From Blastobasis lacticolella (Eukaryota > Arthropoda > Insecta > Lepidoptera > Blastobasidae), in NCBI GenBank assembly GCA_905147135.1, contig LR990057.1:7068001-7132000 (forward strand): DNA of 64,000 nucleotides, read 5' to 3'. A program made the position numbers and the translations under genes. Each line of letters opens with the position of its first letter. Position 1 is the stretch's first letter. Positions 28,437-41,500 of the stretch are shown in pieces. The notes beneath the pieces are model-generated. The model worked only from the letters and a program-made list of their open reading frames with translations. It was not told the DNA's origin and did not search any database.

Positions 28437-29574
28437 CCTTTCTACAGTTTTGAGAAGGAAGCAACAAAGCAAAACTATAGAATATATGAACACAAATTTT
28501 AGCGCGCTTTTTTGTTTTCTTTTTTATGGCTCACAATCATGCTTGACATGTTCAGTGTTACCCGTTTTGCACCATAATATAGTGACAACACTGATTTTTA
28601 CTTGCCGGCCACACTATCCATAGACAACGACTCGCCTAGTGCCAACTGGCTTTTGTGAGTGCTTGACTAACCCAGTCGCATCGTGCAAAGGAGCTTTAGT
28701 GTCACTTAAAGGAAAAAATAAATAAAAAAATAAAAACAGTCTTTGGTTTCTCATTGACTGCGACGATGAGAAAAGCTTGTTGCGGCGCAAAATAGAGGAT
28801 TTCTGTTATAAATAACTAAAATACATCAAGAAAATTGCGTCTAGTTCATCTTAGTTAAGGTAAGGGCGTAAGTTATCCCTACGGAAGTATTGGAAAGTGA
28901 TTATTTATTATGTTCATATTTCCTCCTGTACCACAGCCATGTTGAAGTAGTGTTGATTTTTCTAAGTTTTCGTCAGTTTTCCGTTTACAAAAGTCAATCA
29001 AGTTATTCACAAGTAAACGTGACAGACCCGAGTTTAGTTTGTGTTGTGATAAAAGTTCAAAAGTCTTTGCAATATGGAAAGTGCCGTAAAGTGCCAACGT
29101 TTCTGGCGTCGAGGCGTCGTCTTCAAGGTAAGGCTGGAAGCGTCTTCATTAAAAACTACAAAACGTAGTGTTTACAGTGATTTCGGCCTCAAAATAAAGT
29201 TAAAATTACAAACTAAAACGAATTCACTATCTAAAACTATTAAACAGTGACACTAGTTTTCAGTACTTATAAATTCAGTTCAGTTCCATAAAAAATACCT
29301 ACATGGTATTAATTACTCACTAGAAAAATGTAACGTACGAGGGTACATCATTAATGCAGGTAATAATGAATCTAAAAAAGTATGCTCTAAAATAAGCATT
29401 TTATATTATTTTAATCATGAGTGAATTTTTATTGACAGTGTGTAATGTGTCTTACTAACAGAAAATGAATTGAGGTTAAATTATGTAGCAAATAATATAC
29501 AAGAGCTTGTTTGGGTTGGGTAAGTGAACACACATTTGTTATAAACTTCACCGAATCTTGACATCTCTTCCCAG
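28437..29574. promoter_or_regulatory. Shared 5' region of DMC1 and ZC3H18 (divergent)
   Basis: The two genes point away from each other with 1.1 kb between their start codons. Each start codon lies just after a splice acceptor (28442-28444 on the minus strand, 29573-29574 on the plus strand). Non-coding first exons and both transcription starts should therefore fall here. A good donor on the plus strand, CTTCAAG followed by GTAAGG at 29127/29128, is a candidate end for a ZC3H18 5' UTR exon. I see no clear TATA box, and no coding region in this stretch. Confidence 0.5.
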
Positions 29575-29576
29575 GA

Positions 29577-32500
29577 ATGGATTCTGAAGACTCTCGAGAT
29601 GGCTCTGGAGACGCCAATTCGTCTTCGAGTAGTAGCAGCTCTCATTCTAGAAGTCGAAGGAGTTCGTCATCAGAAAGAAGTGATAGTTCCCTTAAAAAAG
29701 GTCCCAAGTCTCCACCTAGATCACCACCTAGGTCACCACCGCAGTCACCACCACAGTCGCCAGCTCTGTCTCCACCACAGTCGCCAACTCAGTCACCACC
29801 ACAGTCTCCATCATCCCATCCATCAAATGGCCCTCGATCACCTTCACCTGAGAGTCAAACCCAAACATCAATGCGGTCACAGTCTCCCGTCAAGGGTCCA
29901 CGGTCACCTGACAACATGAGTGAGCATTCAGATATAAACTCTCCTGAGAATTCATTGCCTGCTTCACCTGCAGGGCCTAAGTCTCCTGATGCCCCTAAAT
30001 CTCCTAGTGACACAGGTTCTAATATTGGATCTCCTGACTTGAGAGAATCATATTCTCACTCTGTTAGTGGTGAAGGCCCTAAAACACCCCAAAGTCGAGG
30101 CAGCTCACCTAGGTCTGCTCCGAGGTCTCCAGACCCTCAATCTCAACCGGCATCCCCAGATTCTGCATCACAAGCAATGTCTCCTTCTAGAAACCGTTTA
30201 AACCGTTTACATTCCCGGTCGTCCAGTCCTAACCCAGGCCGAAATTTATCATGTCCATCACCGGTAAGACTACCAGTTAAGGAACCATGGAGAAGACATA
30301 CAAAGGCAGAACAGAAACTAATCCCTGCACCACGGGAACAAAGCAGATCAGATTCCAGTTGTTCCAGTCAAAGTTCTTCGTATAACAAGAGGTCCAATGC
30401 AAAAGATCCTGCTACTGAAGAAATATCAGATGGTAAAATAATTTTCTCTTATGTATTGGCTAAAAGAATAAATTAAAATAATAGCTAAGCTACGTATGCT
30501 AAAAGAATATGTTGTATATTTGAAATTATTATTTTATCAGGTGAAATGGAGTCTGATCAAGAAGACAGAAAATCTAGAAGTAAGTCTGTAGCAAGTGATA
30601 AGCCGGATACTAAAGATATTAACATAAGTCATGAAGATTTATCAGATGTGTCAGATTTGGATTCAATGAGTCATGATGACAATGAAAAGTCTTTCAAAGT
30701 AAGTAATATTGAAAATGCTGTGAATATCAGAAACCATATTTATTATATCTAATATAATATTCAATTTATTTTTAGCCCAAATCTCCAGCTGGATCTCCGC
30801 ATTCTGATGTAAAACTGAATGGTGATAGTGTCAAAACACATTCCTCACCTAAAGCAGACGGTGGAAAGGGTGATAGTGGAAACTCTATTGTAGATAAGGT
30901 AAGGTTTAAAAAGGGCATGATGGGCATAACTAAATTTTCCTGCTTGTGGCTTATGTCAGTTCTGGAATTGAATAATTCATCGTAATCTTGGCGTCAGTCT
31001 TGGCTGTGCTCCCGCTCGCGAGAGCCCAGGGCAATGTTGCCAGGTTGATAATCTATATTACGGTGCACAGTGGGTTACAATTACCAAATTTTTGGATAAA
31101 TTAGTGTTTCAAATAATAAAAATTTGGTAGAATTACAATTATAATTTATTTATTTTTAATATTAGAGTTAGATAAACACTTTATTGCACACCGACAACAG
31201 TAAATATCTTACATTTTACTGTGTTTTTTATAATATTTATTAATGATATTATTGTGCAGGAAAAATTAACACTGGCCCAGGGTCCGCCTTAGTATTTCAG
31301 TTTACCCACTTTTAATGAATGAAAAATTTTTTATTGCTTATTTACAAAATAAAACAAAAACAGAGGAAAAAAGAAAACCACTTTGCTTGGTTTTCGACAT
31401 CTTTGGTGACGACGTCATCGTTTCTTGGGCCGACCTCTCCTTCCCGTGCCGTGGTATGACTTGACATTTGTTCCCTAGGTAATTTGCCCATTTACGCAAG
31501 ACATGTGCATACCATCGAAGGTGGCACTGTTGCAGCTTAAACACTATGTCATAGACGCCAAGACTACCGCGAATATATGTGTCTAGCCAAGATGCAAATC
31601 GCTCTGTAGCGATCCCCGCGACTTACTATTGGAGTCGCTACGGAGCGATTTGCGCAGTAGATATGTGACGTTTCTTCACACATCTACTGCAGCACCTTCA
31701 TGTCTGAGACGCCGTAACTATTGAATCGGAATAATGTTAATTCTCCGCTATATGTACGGCGATTCCGATTTTCCAAAGAGTTCTGGAACTGAATAATAAC
31801 TTCGACTAATTCTGCTATTAGAAAATATTTGATTCGAGTTTTTAAAACTCAATTTGTAGTTTGTAGATTCAGTGGTTTTAGCTATGCAGTTTCTGCTTTT
31901 ATACACAGAAATTATCTTTCTTCTGTACTGTAAAGTAAATTAGAAATTTGTTTTAGGTATCTCAAGAAAAGACAAGTAACATTGAAGATGGTGAGGAACA
32001 ATTAGATTTTGAAGCAGAAGAAGGTGAATGTATTGAACCAAAACCAAAAAAGGAGCAATCAAATGGCGACTCGGAAACTCAGATTGCAGAGCCAGGTATG
32101 ACTACAAACTGTCATGTCAACGGATTTGGAGTTGAATGGTGCTAAAGCTTGGACCAGGCACAATAGTACTTATTGACGACCTGAGTGGTTCAATGGTCAA
32201 CATGCCGGTCTGCCACGCAAGAGGTCCCGGGTTCGATTCCCGGCCGGGCAGAAATTGAAATGATGAATTTTAATTTCTGTTACGGGTCTGGGTGTTCTAT
32301 GTATAATAAGTATGTATTTAAAAGTATTTAAGTAGTATATCAGTTATCTAGCACCCATAGCACAAGCTTTGCTTAGTTTGGGGCTAGATGGCGCTGTGTG
32401 AATTTGTCCACGAATATTTATTTATTCATTAATGGGTTCTTAAACAAAAGGCGGCTTTGCTGAGCTGTGGACTTGTTTAAACTATTGAATGTATGTTAAA

Positions 32501-35500
32501 TTTCCAGTGTCCTGGGTGTGGATTATTTACTAGGTATCATAGGTTGTGGTAGTAAGTAGAAGCGTTGGAAGGGTAAGACCGACAAATACATACTATCACA
32601 ATCGAATTGAAGATATTTCAGTGAAAGATGAATTTGGATGAAGCTGAGACGTTTGTCAGGACAATTGGTTTGAACAAAATGGTCTCCGCCTACCCCTAAG
32701 GGTAAAATGCGTGACGTTATGTATGTATTATATGTATAGGACAAGGCCGCCTGTTGCTTTTTACTTTCTACTTTTAGGGGTATATTTTATTTTAATCTAT
32801 AATATTTATGCAACAAAGTTTATTGATACATTGATGAATTTCTGCAGAGGACGTGAAACCCGGGCGTCGGTCGCGGGGCTCGTCGCTGGAGGAGGGCGAA
32901 GTCTCCGACGAGGCGGAGCGCCGGCCCGAGGAGAGCGAACCGCGGCCGGTCTGTCGCTTCTTCTCGCGTGGCGCTTGTACCTGGGGCGTGAGTTGCAGGT
33001 ATGGTGTTGGCTCGTTTTCTAAACTATTTTTGCGGCGTGTTATACATTTTTTTAGTTTGTCTAAGCTCCGGAATAATAACAGTGAATTTGTAGTTAAAAT
33101 ATCAATATTGTTTGTTACAATTTACATTCTCTACTTACAAAGTTCTTGTTCCCTTCATATCGAGTCTGGGTCATTATTTTGTTAGTGTGGCATTTTGCGC
33201 CAAGACATTTATGAAGATGTGTTTGAGAATGTGGTATTTTATGACAAAGCCATCCACTAGAGTTGTCATTTTTTTTGTTGAGAGGCTTATATCGACTATA
33301 CCAGAACTATAGTTGATCTAAGTTGGGAGATGATCTTGTCGTCGGTCTGTTTTAAGGAAAATGGGCAATTTGTTTGGGACTTGACTGTCTGACGGACTGG
33401 AGTTATCAAATAATTTAAGTGAGGGGGGTCATAGTAACTGTTACTCTACATTCAAATACCTATTTAACAATGTATCACACATTGTTCCTCGAGTCTGGTT
33501 AGAAATTAACAAATCGCCCATCATCCTTTAATTGGTTCTGTTTATTCAGCCACTAGCAGAGTCATATAGCACTTTAGGTCTTAAGTAAGCCTGCTGTAAG
33601 TGGATATATATTTTGTATTTTGAGCTTGTGATGTGGTGTCTTAAGTCAAACAGTGGACCCTTCTACTGATCACATCATTCATACAACCATGCTGCCCACC
33701 CCTGCCAGGTTCCTGCACCCAGGCGTCACCGACAAGGGTAACTACAACATGTTCGACGTAGTCCGCGGCGTGCCCGCCAGCGGCTCCTACCCGCCGCCCT
33801 CGCGCGACACCGCCCCACCCGAGTCCGCATGGGAGCGCGGGCTGCGTACCGCCAAAGAGGTATGCTTACTACATCCAAACGACAATTTGACGTAGAATAT
33901 GACTAGATTGGCAATAAAATTGTCTCGTCTGGACCAAGGACGGTCAATCTGATTGACAATCAAATTGTATCGTGTGTTAGACGTACGGAGCGGAAAATCG
34001 GAACCGCTCAAGTCCCACTTGAACTTGTAAGAATAGTCATACCACGTTTTCAACTTTCCAACATGAAAAGGCGCTGAGCAAGCCTCCTGTCAGTACAATT
34101 CTGCATACTGATACGCCTTCTTAAATGATCTTTTAATCAAAGTTACACAAAAGGTGAAAAAACGAGTCACCGAACTTATCAATTTATTCTAAAATTGTAA
34201 CAAATCACTGTCACTTTAAATTACTACTTCACACTCTACAACCTTAGCACACTTGTCAATGCACTCTGTCTACCTTCTGTTTAAATTTGATTGTGAAACA
34301 TCTTATCATTACGAATACAGACACACTTGTCAATACACTTTGTCCACTTTCTGTGTAACTTTGATTGTGAGACACTATACGATTACGAATACAGACACAC
34401 ATGTCAATGCACTTTGTCCACCCTCTGTGAAATTTTGATTCTAAGACACCATACGATTACGAATACAGACACATGTAAATGCACTTTGTTTACCGTTTGT
34501 GTAACTTTGATTGTGAGACACTATACGATTACGAATACAGACACACATGTCAATGCACTTTGTCCACCCTCTGTGAAATTTTGATTCTAAGACACCATAC
34601 GATTACGAATACAGACACATGTAAATGCACTTTGTTTACCGTTTGTGTAACTTTGATTGTGAGACACCATACGATTACGAATACAGACACACATGTCAAT
34701 GCACTTTGTCCACCCTCTGTGAAATTTTGATTCTAAGACACCATACGATTACGAATACAGACACATGTAAATGCACTTTGTTTACCGTTTGTGTAACTTT
34801 GATTGTGAGACACCATACGATTACGAATATAGACACACATGTCAATGCACTTTGTCCACCCTCTGTGTAATTTTGATTCTAAGACACCATACGATTACGA
34901 ATACAGACACACATGTCAATGCACTTTGTTTACCGTTTGTGTAACTTTGATTGTGAGACACCATACGATTACGAATACAGACACATGTCAAGGCACTTTG
35001 TCCACTTTCTGTGTAACTTTGATTGTGAGACACCGTACGATTACGAATACAGACACACATGTCAATACACTCTGTCCACCTTTTGTGTAACTTTTGTTGC
35101 TTCATTGTAAGACACATTATTCCGACCACAGATGCTCCGCATAGCGAACAAGCGCAAGGAGCAGGACATGGACTTCGAGGAGAAGAAGTTGCATCTCTCA
35201 GTGGGCGGCGTGGTGCACGACCCGGACGCGGAGTTGGCGTACGCGGCGGCCGCGGTGGGCGCGTCCCCGCCGCACCCGCCGCACCCGGCGCACGCGGCGC
35301 ACGCGGCGCACGCGGCGCACCTGGCCACGCACGCGCCGCCGCACGTGCGCGACCCCGAAATGTATAGGTATGGGTGGGATGTTTATTTATTTATTTGTTT
35401 GAACCTCATGCACATATTACATACAATGGCGGACGGAATAGCTTTATAGCTTTCTCTATCATTCTCTGCTGATATAAAATTGTGTGCGTAATCGTCTCCC

Positions 35501-38500
35501 ACAGTCCAGTAAGCTAATTACGGAACTCAGATGCTGACAATTATCTGATCTCAATGATTGAAATTGTTACTTTTGCAATTCCGTATCATCCATTCCATGG
35601 GTTCACTTGATAACAAAGTTCCATTGCAATGATCTGAAACTATTAAATCAATCAAACGAACCACTGCTGGGGCCTAATTCTCGCGCTGTGACTTCTCGAA
35701 TTTGAAATTTGTTCTAGCCCCATATCTCCATTAATAATGACATTGAAATGTCTACTGCAGTCAAAAAATCATTTTCTCAACTATCTTCGACAGTCGTATA
35801 TTGTCGAAGATCAATTCCGTGATGTTTTAACCCAGTTTCTTGGCTAGAGCAAAATGTCGACTTTGAGATTTCACAACGCGAGAACCGCCCCCTGTAGTCG
35901 TCTCTGGTGTTTGAATAAGCCCCTGCTTAATAAGTAGTGTTAAGTTCTTCGTACACAACTAACACACACATCCCCACCTTGCAGACCATACGGCATGGGC
36001 TCGTACCGCGGTCGGTTCCCGCGGCCGCCGGGCGACGAGCGCGAGCGCTACTTTGACCGTGAACGCGCGTTCGACCGCGAACGGCCGTTCGAGCGACCAC
36101 CCCACTACGACGAACGCGTGCCCGTGCCTGACGAGGTGGCATACCATAAGGTGCGTGGTAGTCTACTATACTAACGTCCAGAGGGCTCTTTTTATTTCAG
36201 CGTTTATTTTTAGCTTTATTTTCTTAAGTGAATATGGGCCATGATGCATAGTCTTTGCGTGGTGGTCTTCGTTGGGGCAAACTAAGCCGTTGCCGGTTCG
36301 ATGATGCATTCTTACATAAGTAGTCATTGTTGATTATTTCTTTATGCTGTCTTTCAATAAGTGTATCTTGAATGTACCTACATTCCAATCAGCCGTTTTC
36401 TCGAAGTGATCCCGAGCGCTCGTTTCGGCAAGGCCAGTCAATCGTATCACCGTAATGTTTCAATCACGAGTTTGCCATGACAAAGCCATGTATGTAAAGG
36501 ATTTGGTTTACTCATTTGCGAGTCATAAAGGTAGAAGTGTAACGTCACGCGCGACCGGGAAAATTGTCTGTACATGATACGAAAAATACTGCCCACGATC
36601 ACGGGGATTTAGCAACATAAGCCCCCAGGAGTGGTACCGCCTATCTCCGATTGTACGCCGCCATTTTGATGCAATTGAGTTTAAACCAATCGCGAGAAAA
36701 CAGCTCTGGCTCTGGCTTGCTGCGATTGGTCCCCATTTAATTGCATCAAGATGGCGGCGTACTATCGGAGATCGGCGGTACGGCTGCAGTTTCTGAAACG
36801 CTTGAAATTATTTGTGTCTCTGTTTACAACTCACCATAGATAAGGTGTAAAATAAATTCTGAAACGTTAGTATTCCAGAACGAACTAATACTGGCCTTCA
36901 CCCTATTACTTATTCACATAAGTGTTACACTGTGTTTTGATAGCTCAATAAAGAATTGCTGACTTGAGTCGCAGTCATGACCGCAATGGCCTCGTGTCAG
37001 CGAATATTAATGACGACCAATGTGGCGTGAACGACAAATGACGACCTGAGTGGTTCAGTGGTCAACATGCCTGCCACGCAAGAGGTCCCGGGTTCGATTC
37101 CCGGCCGGGCAGAAATTGAAATGATGAATTTTAATTTCTGTTACGGGTCTGGGTGTTATATGTATAATAAGTATGTATTTAAAAGTATATAAGTAGTTTA
37201 TCAGTTATCTAGTATCCATAACACAAGCTTTGCTTACTTTGGGGCTAGATGGCGCTGTGTGAATTTGTCCAAGATTTTTTTTATTTTTTTTTTATTAATA
37301 CTATACCTCGTGTGAAAGACGAACTATGGGATGCCGATGTTGATACTACCAATAAATCCTCTAGCGTCGCGTGCGCTCCTCGCGAGAGGTCATAGTGCAG
37401 CGGGCCGAGGGCGAACGCAGGGAGGCTCGTGAGGGCCATCCGCGTGAAGCTCGCGAAGGTCGCGAAGGTCGCGAAGGCCGCGAAGGCCGCGAAGGTCGCC
37501 GCGGGGACGAGTGGGCTGACCCATGGATGCGGGCCGAACCCGCAGCCCGACGCCGCCGCCCGCCCTCCTCCGACGAATCCTACTCATCTTCTAGGTGAAT
37601 ATGACATGGAGTACGATACTCTACTGTGTGTGGACACGGTTGCGGAAGTGTGTTCCAATAGAAATGGTGACAATGACCGTGAGTGGGGCGTTAGTTTCTT
37701 CAGTATTGTTTGTTAGTTTCTTTTTACGCCACAAGTGTTGTCGTTGTCGCTCTTTTCTTTTGAAACGTACTTTGGGTGGACCGACACCGGTCAGATATGA
37801 TAGGAAATAGATAGCGCAGCACGTTCCGAATAAAGTTTTGTGCGTAAGAATAGTTTGTTCACGTATCGAGTACTGTGCTCTTAGAATGTCGGAATTTCAA
37901 AATGCACGATACGGACACAGTATTGTTTTTTATCCGCCATCAGAAAAGGTTTATTATCAATATTATGTATTACAATATTAATAATTTTGGCTTTTTCACT
38001 TTCAATTGAATAAATGCAACCTCAACACAGATCGAATATGGTGGGTGGTTTGTCCGAGACTTTACACAATATTGAAGCAAAGTGTATTATATTTTCCGAT
38101 GGCGGCGATTATACATTTTACTGAGCACTACAAACGCACAGTTTCCACTGTCTGTCGTGACATCTACCGATGTATGTTTTTATTAATTTTATCAATGGAA
38201 AGATGAATGATGACGACCCGTGTGGGGCTAAACAGCCATGCAGAGGGTTTCGGGTTCGATTCCTGGCCATGCAGAGATCAGGTGACGGGTCATGATTTCT
38301 GTACTGGGTCTGGGTGTTTGTGCTCGTCTTTGTATATGTCTATGGCCCCCACGTCACAGAGGATCCTACTGGGCTATGAGTGTGAAGCGTCTGTCATTAT
38401 TATTATTTATTTTATCCTGATAGTCAAAGGGAACCTCTTACAAAAGCCCTCTTGATAATATAATGTATTCGGAAAGTCCAAGTCAAATTACCTTGTTAAG

Positions 38501-41500
38501 TTATTTGTGACAGAGATATTATACAGGGTGTTTCATAATACATGTATAAAGCCGTGAACTGGATGGAGTGCTAAACGTATTAAAACGATAGGTACAATTA
38601 TTTTTTTCGTGCGTGGAATAGTAAGCGAGAAAATGACTATCGAACTTTTACCTTTTCAATGTCGATAATCGACATTTTGAAAACGAAAGACCGCATCTCT
38701 AGAAATCAGTTGTAAAAGGTCACTCAAGTTCATAGTACTAGGCGCAATGGGATATTAAGGAGATCTAAATTAGCCGTTTTGTATTTTTTGGTTTGAGGGT
38801 TCTGTACAAAAAATACTGTAATTTTAATTTAAAAGGTTAAACTTCTCCTTCTAGGATCATCAACTTGAAATAGAGCTGCGCATCAACGTAGTCGATATGG
38901 TTATTTTTCTTTAAAAACGAAGATTTTTTATAAAAATTAAAATTCAATGTCTGGATAATATGAAGTCGCCAGTGTACTCTTTGCAAGCTATACTTTAACA
39001 CCCTTTCGGCTTTATACATGTATTATGAAACACCCTGTATATGTTTACACATACCAAATATATTAATTCTGAATTTTCTCTTCTTCCCCCTCCCCCGGCC
39101 GATGGGCTCCGCTTTCATTCTCAATAACACGGTGTTACGGTTCCGTCATCTGACCTCGCATCATACTCATTAACTGCATGCGTGTCTGATCTCATCTGGG
39201 GTTCGCTTGTGCGTGTGTGTCCGTGCGGCGTGTGTGGTACGTGTGTCCGCTGTGTGCGCTGCGTGTGCGTGGCTGGTTGCCCTCGGCGTCCCTTTGACCC
39301 CTCAGCTCTTCAAATTCCAGTTCCCGCAGCTCAAGGTCGCCAGGCGCCCGCCGCAAGAGGAGGGCCTCGTCGTCTTCGAGACAACGGTGAGTCCCTTTTT
39401 GGGCTCAGTACAGTGCAACCGCGAATGGTGCGGCGATGATAGCGTAGTCGAGCTTTTTAATGTAAAAAAAAAGTATTAAAGTAAACCAAGCAATGGAAGA
39501 GGAATACGCTGCCACCGTTAGGTTGGTTTCGCCATTCCGGTTAAAAATAAAACATAATGGCTTCGACGAACCCGGTTAAAAATCACATTTTGCATGCAGT
39601 TATTGTACATACACTACTATATTAAAAAATATACATTTACTACTATATGGTTGACGTGTAAATAGACTTATAATAAGTAAAATTAAATTTGGTATTATCG
39701 GTAATCAGCGTTTCCTCCCCATTGCGGCCGCACCATTCTCGTTCCAAGTCGTTGCGCTGTATTAAACCCGGAAAAGTGCCGCGTGTATTGGACGGTGTCC
39801 TAACTGGTGTGCTACATGACAGTGCGATGCGATTGTTGTTTTAATGTACTGTTATTGTTAATATTTGGTGGTCTAACATCTCAGCAATTGACGTAGATTT
39901 CGATAAAAATAGACTATTACTAAAAGAAAGTATCACGAAACGATCGCACCGCACCGCCAATCAGGGCACCGTTCTGTCGGCGGCATTCGGGTGTGTGTAA
40001 GACGCTTGCAATTGGTCAGACCGATCCACCAGATGGCGTTACTGAGCCGTGAGGTCTGCTGTCAAAATTATATTGGCTCTGTCGACTTAAAATGCCATCA
40101 ATTTATCTTATCGGAAAATATATTAAAATTTCATTTTAATACAAGCTGTCACGGTGACAACGCACCTGCATTTCTGCATTTTTGTTGCCTGCAACCTAAA
40201 TGCATTAATCTTAGATGTTACGGCCAACAGTTACCGCTTACCATCAGGTGGGCTGTCTGCTCGTTTGTCATTACGTATAAAGGAAAAAAAAATGTCGTAG
40301 TAGTTCCGATACTGTACAGAAAAGTTGGTGGCACTCTCCAGCTGTTATCCTTCAGACCGTCCGCCGCTAACTTTGGCCATCTGATTAATCGGTCTGGCCG
40401 AAAACCCCTCATTGCTCGGGCACAAACCGGACCACATCTCGCGTGGCCAGTGCCTCTTCTCGCATCTGCATGGCGGTCGATTCAGAGGTGCCATGTTCTG
40501 TCGGCAGGCTGTCGCCGTCCGTGATAGTTCGCGAGCGACGCATGGCCAGTGCTCGCGCTACGGCCATGAACCCGCCGGCGCCGAGGCGGCGAGCGCCGTC
40601 CCCGGCCGCTGCCAGGCTTGCAGCCAACCCACCAGCGCCTCTCCAGATGAGACATAAGGTAACTGGTGCTCACCACTAGAATATTATTATTATTTATTTT
40701 ATTTATTTATTTGCCAACAGATTTACACTTTTTGGTACATTAAATATTACATGAAAAATAGTAAACACTTAAATGTAAATCCAATAACAGGCAAACTTAC
40801 GTTCACAGTAGAATCGATCGCTCTTAATTAAATAATAAATCTATATCTACCACCACTAAATTTCAACAACTAAATAATTATTGTTAGTGTAAATGGCAAG
40901 AAGACGTATTTAGTATATTATACAAATATTTTTTATATTGTAATAAAGAACAGTGTAGTATGTCAGCACAATTTTCGAAGTTACGTAGTTTGTTATGTTC
41001 CCTGCACAGTCTATAAACTATTTCATTACTACCTACATTCGTTCCGATACTTTTAAGTGCGAACGGTCTAAAATTAAGTAATCTGGCATTGCGTCTAGGC
41101 ACAGAGAAAGATACCATGTTCAACAAGTATGGGCAGTCGATTAACCCCCTACATTACTTGACATGTTGGATGCCGATTGTGGTGTTCATCTCTGCATCAA
41201 GAGACACGCACACGCTTTTAGTATGTATTAGCACAATGAACAACATACTGCCTATACATAGATGAGGGATATTTAACACACCCACACTCTTCTAACTGAC
41301 GGAGACGACTGTTCAGCAGATCGATAACTTATGAATGACAGATTGACTGACTGACCAATTTAACGAATGACCGACCGAATTTATGATCACCGAAGCGTAT
41401 ACATTTCACCGATGCTGGGGCAAAGTGGAGAAGAATGAGCAAGAAAGACGATCCTGGCAGAAGTCGGGATTCACCGCTCAGATAAGCAGATGATGGAGCG

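Noticed and set aside
28437..28493. N-terminal extension of DMC1 (hydrophobic leader before TVER)
   Set aside because: A pyrimidine tract and TAG acceptor lie immediately before the conserved start region, so the extension is intron.
34253..35129. Several overlapping 80-100 codon frames on both strands
   Set aside because: They are produced by the 72-74-bp minisatellite, which stays open in several frames.
37390..37587. Minus-strand frame opposite ZC3H18 exon 9, and 35062-35328 opposite exon 7
   Set aside because: Shadows of GC-rich repeat-coded exons; the plus frames splice in phase and match ZC3H18.
39207..39479. Reading LKVARRPPQEEGLVVFETT as the ZC3H18 exon 10 frame
   Set aside because: Exon 9 ends with two bases of a codon, which sets a different frame; that frame gives Ser/Arg-rich sequence as in the family.
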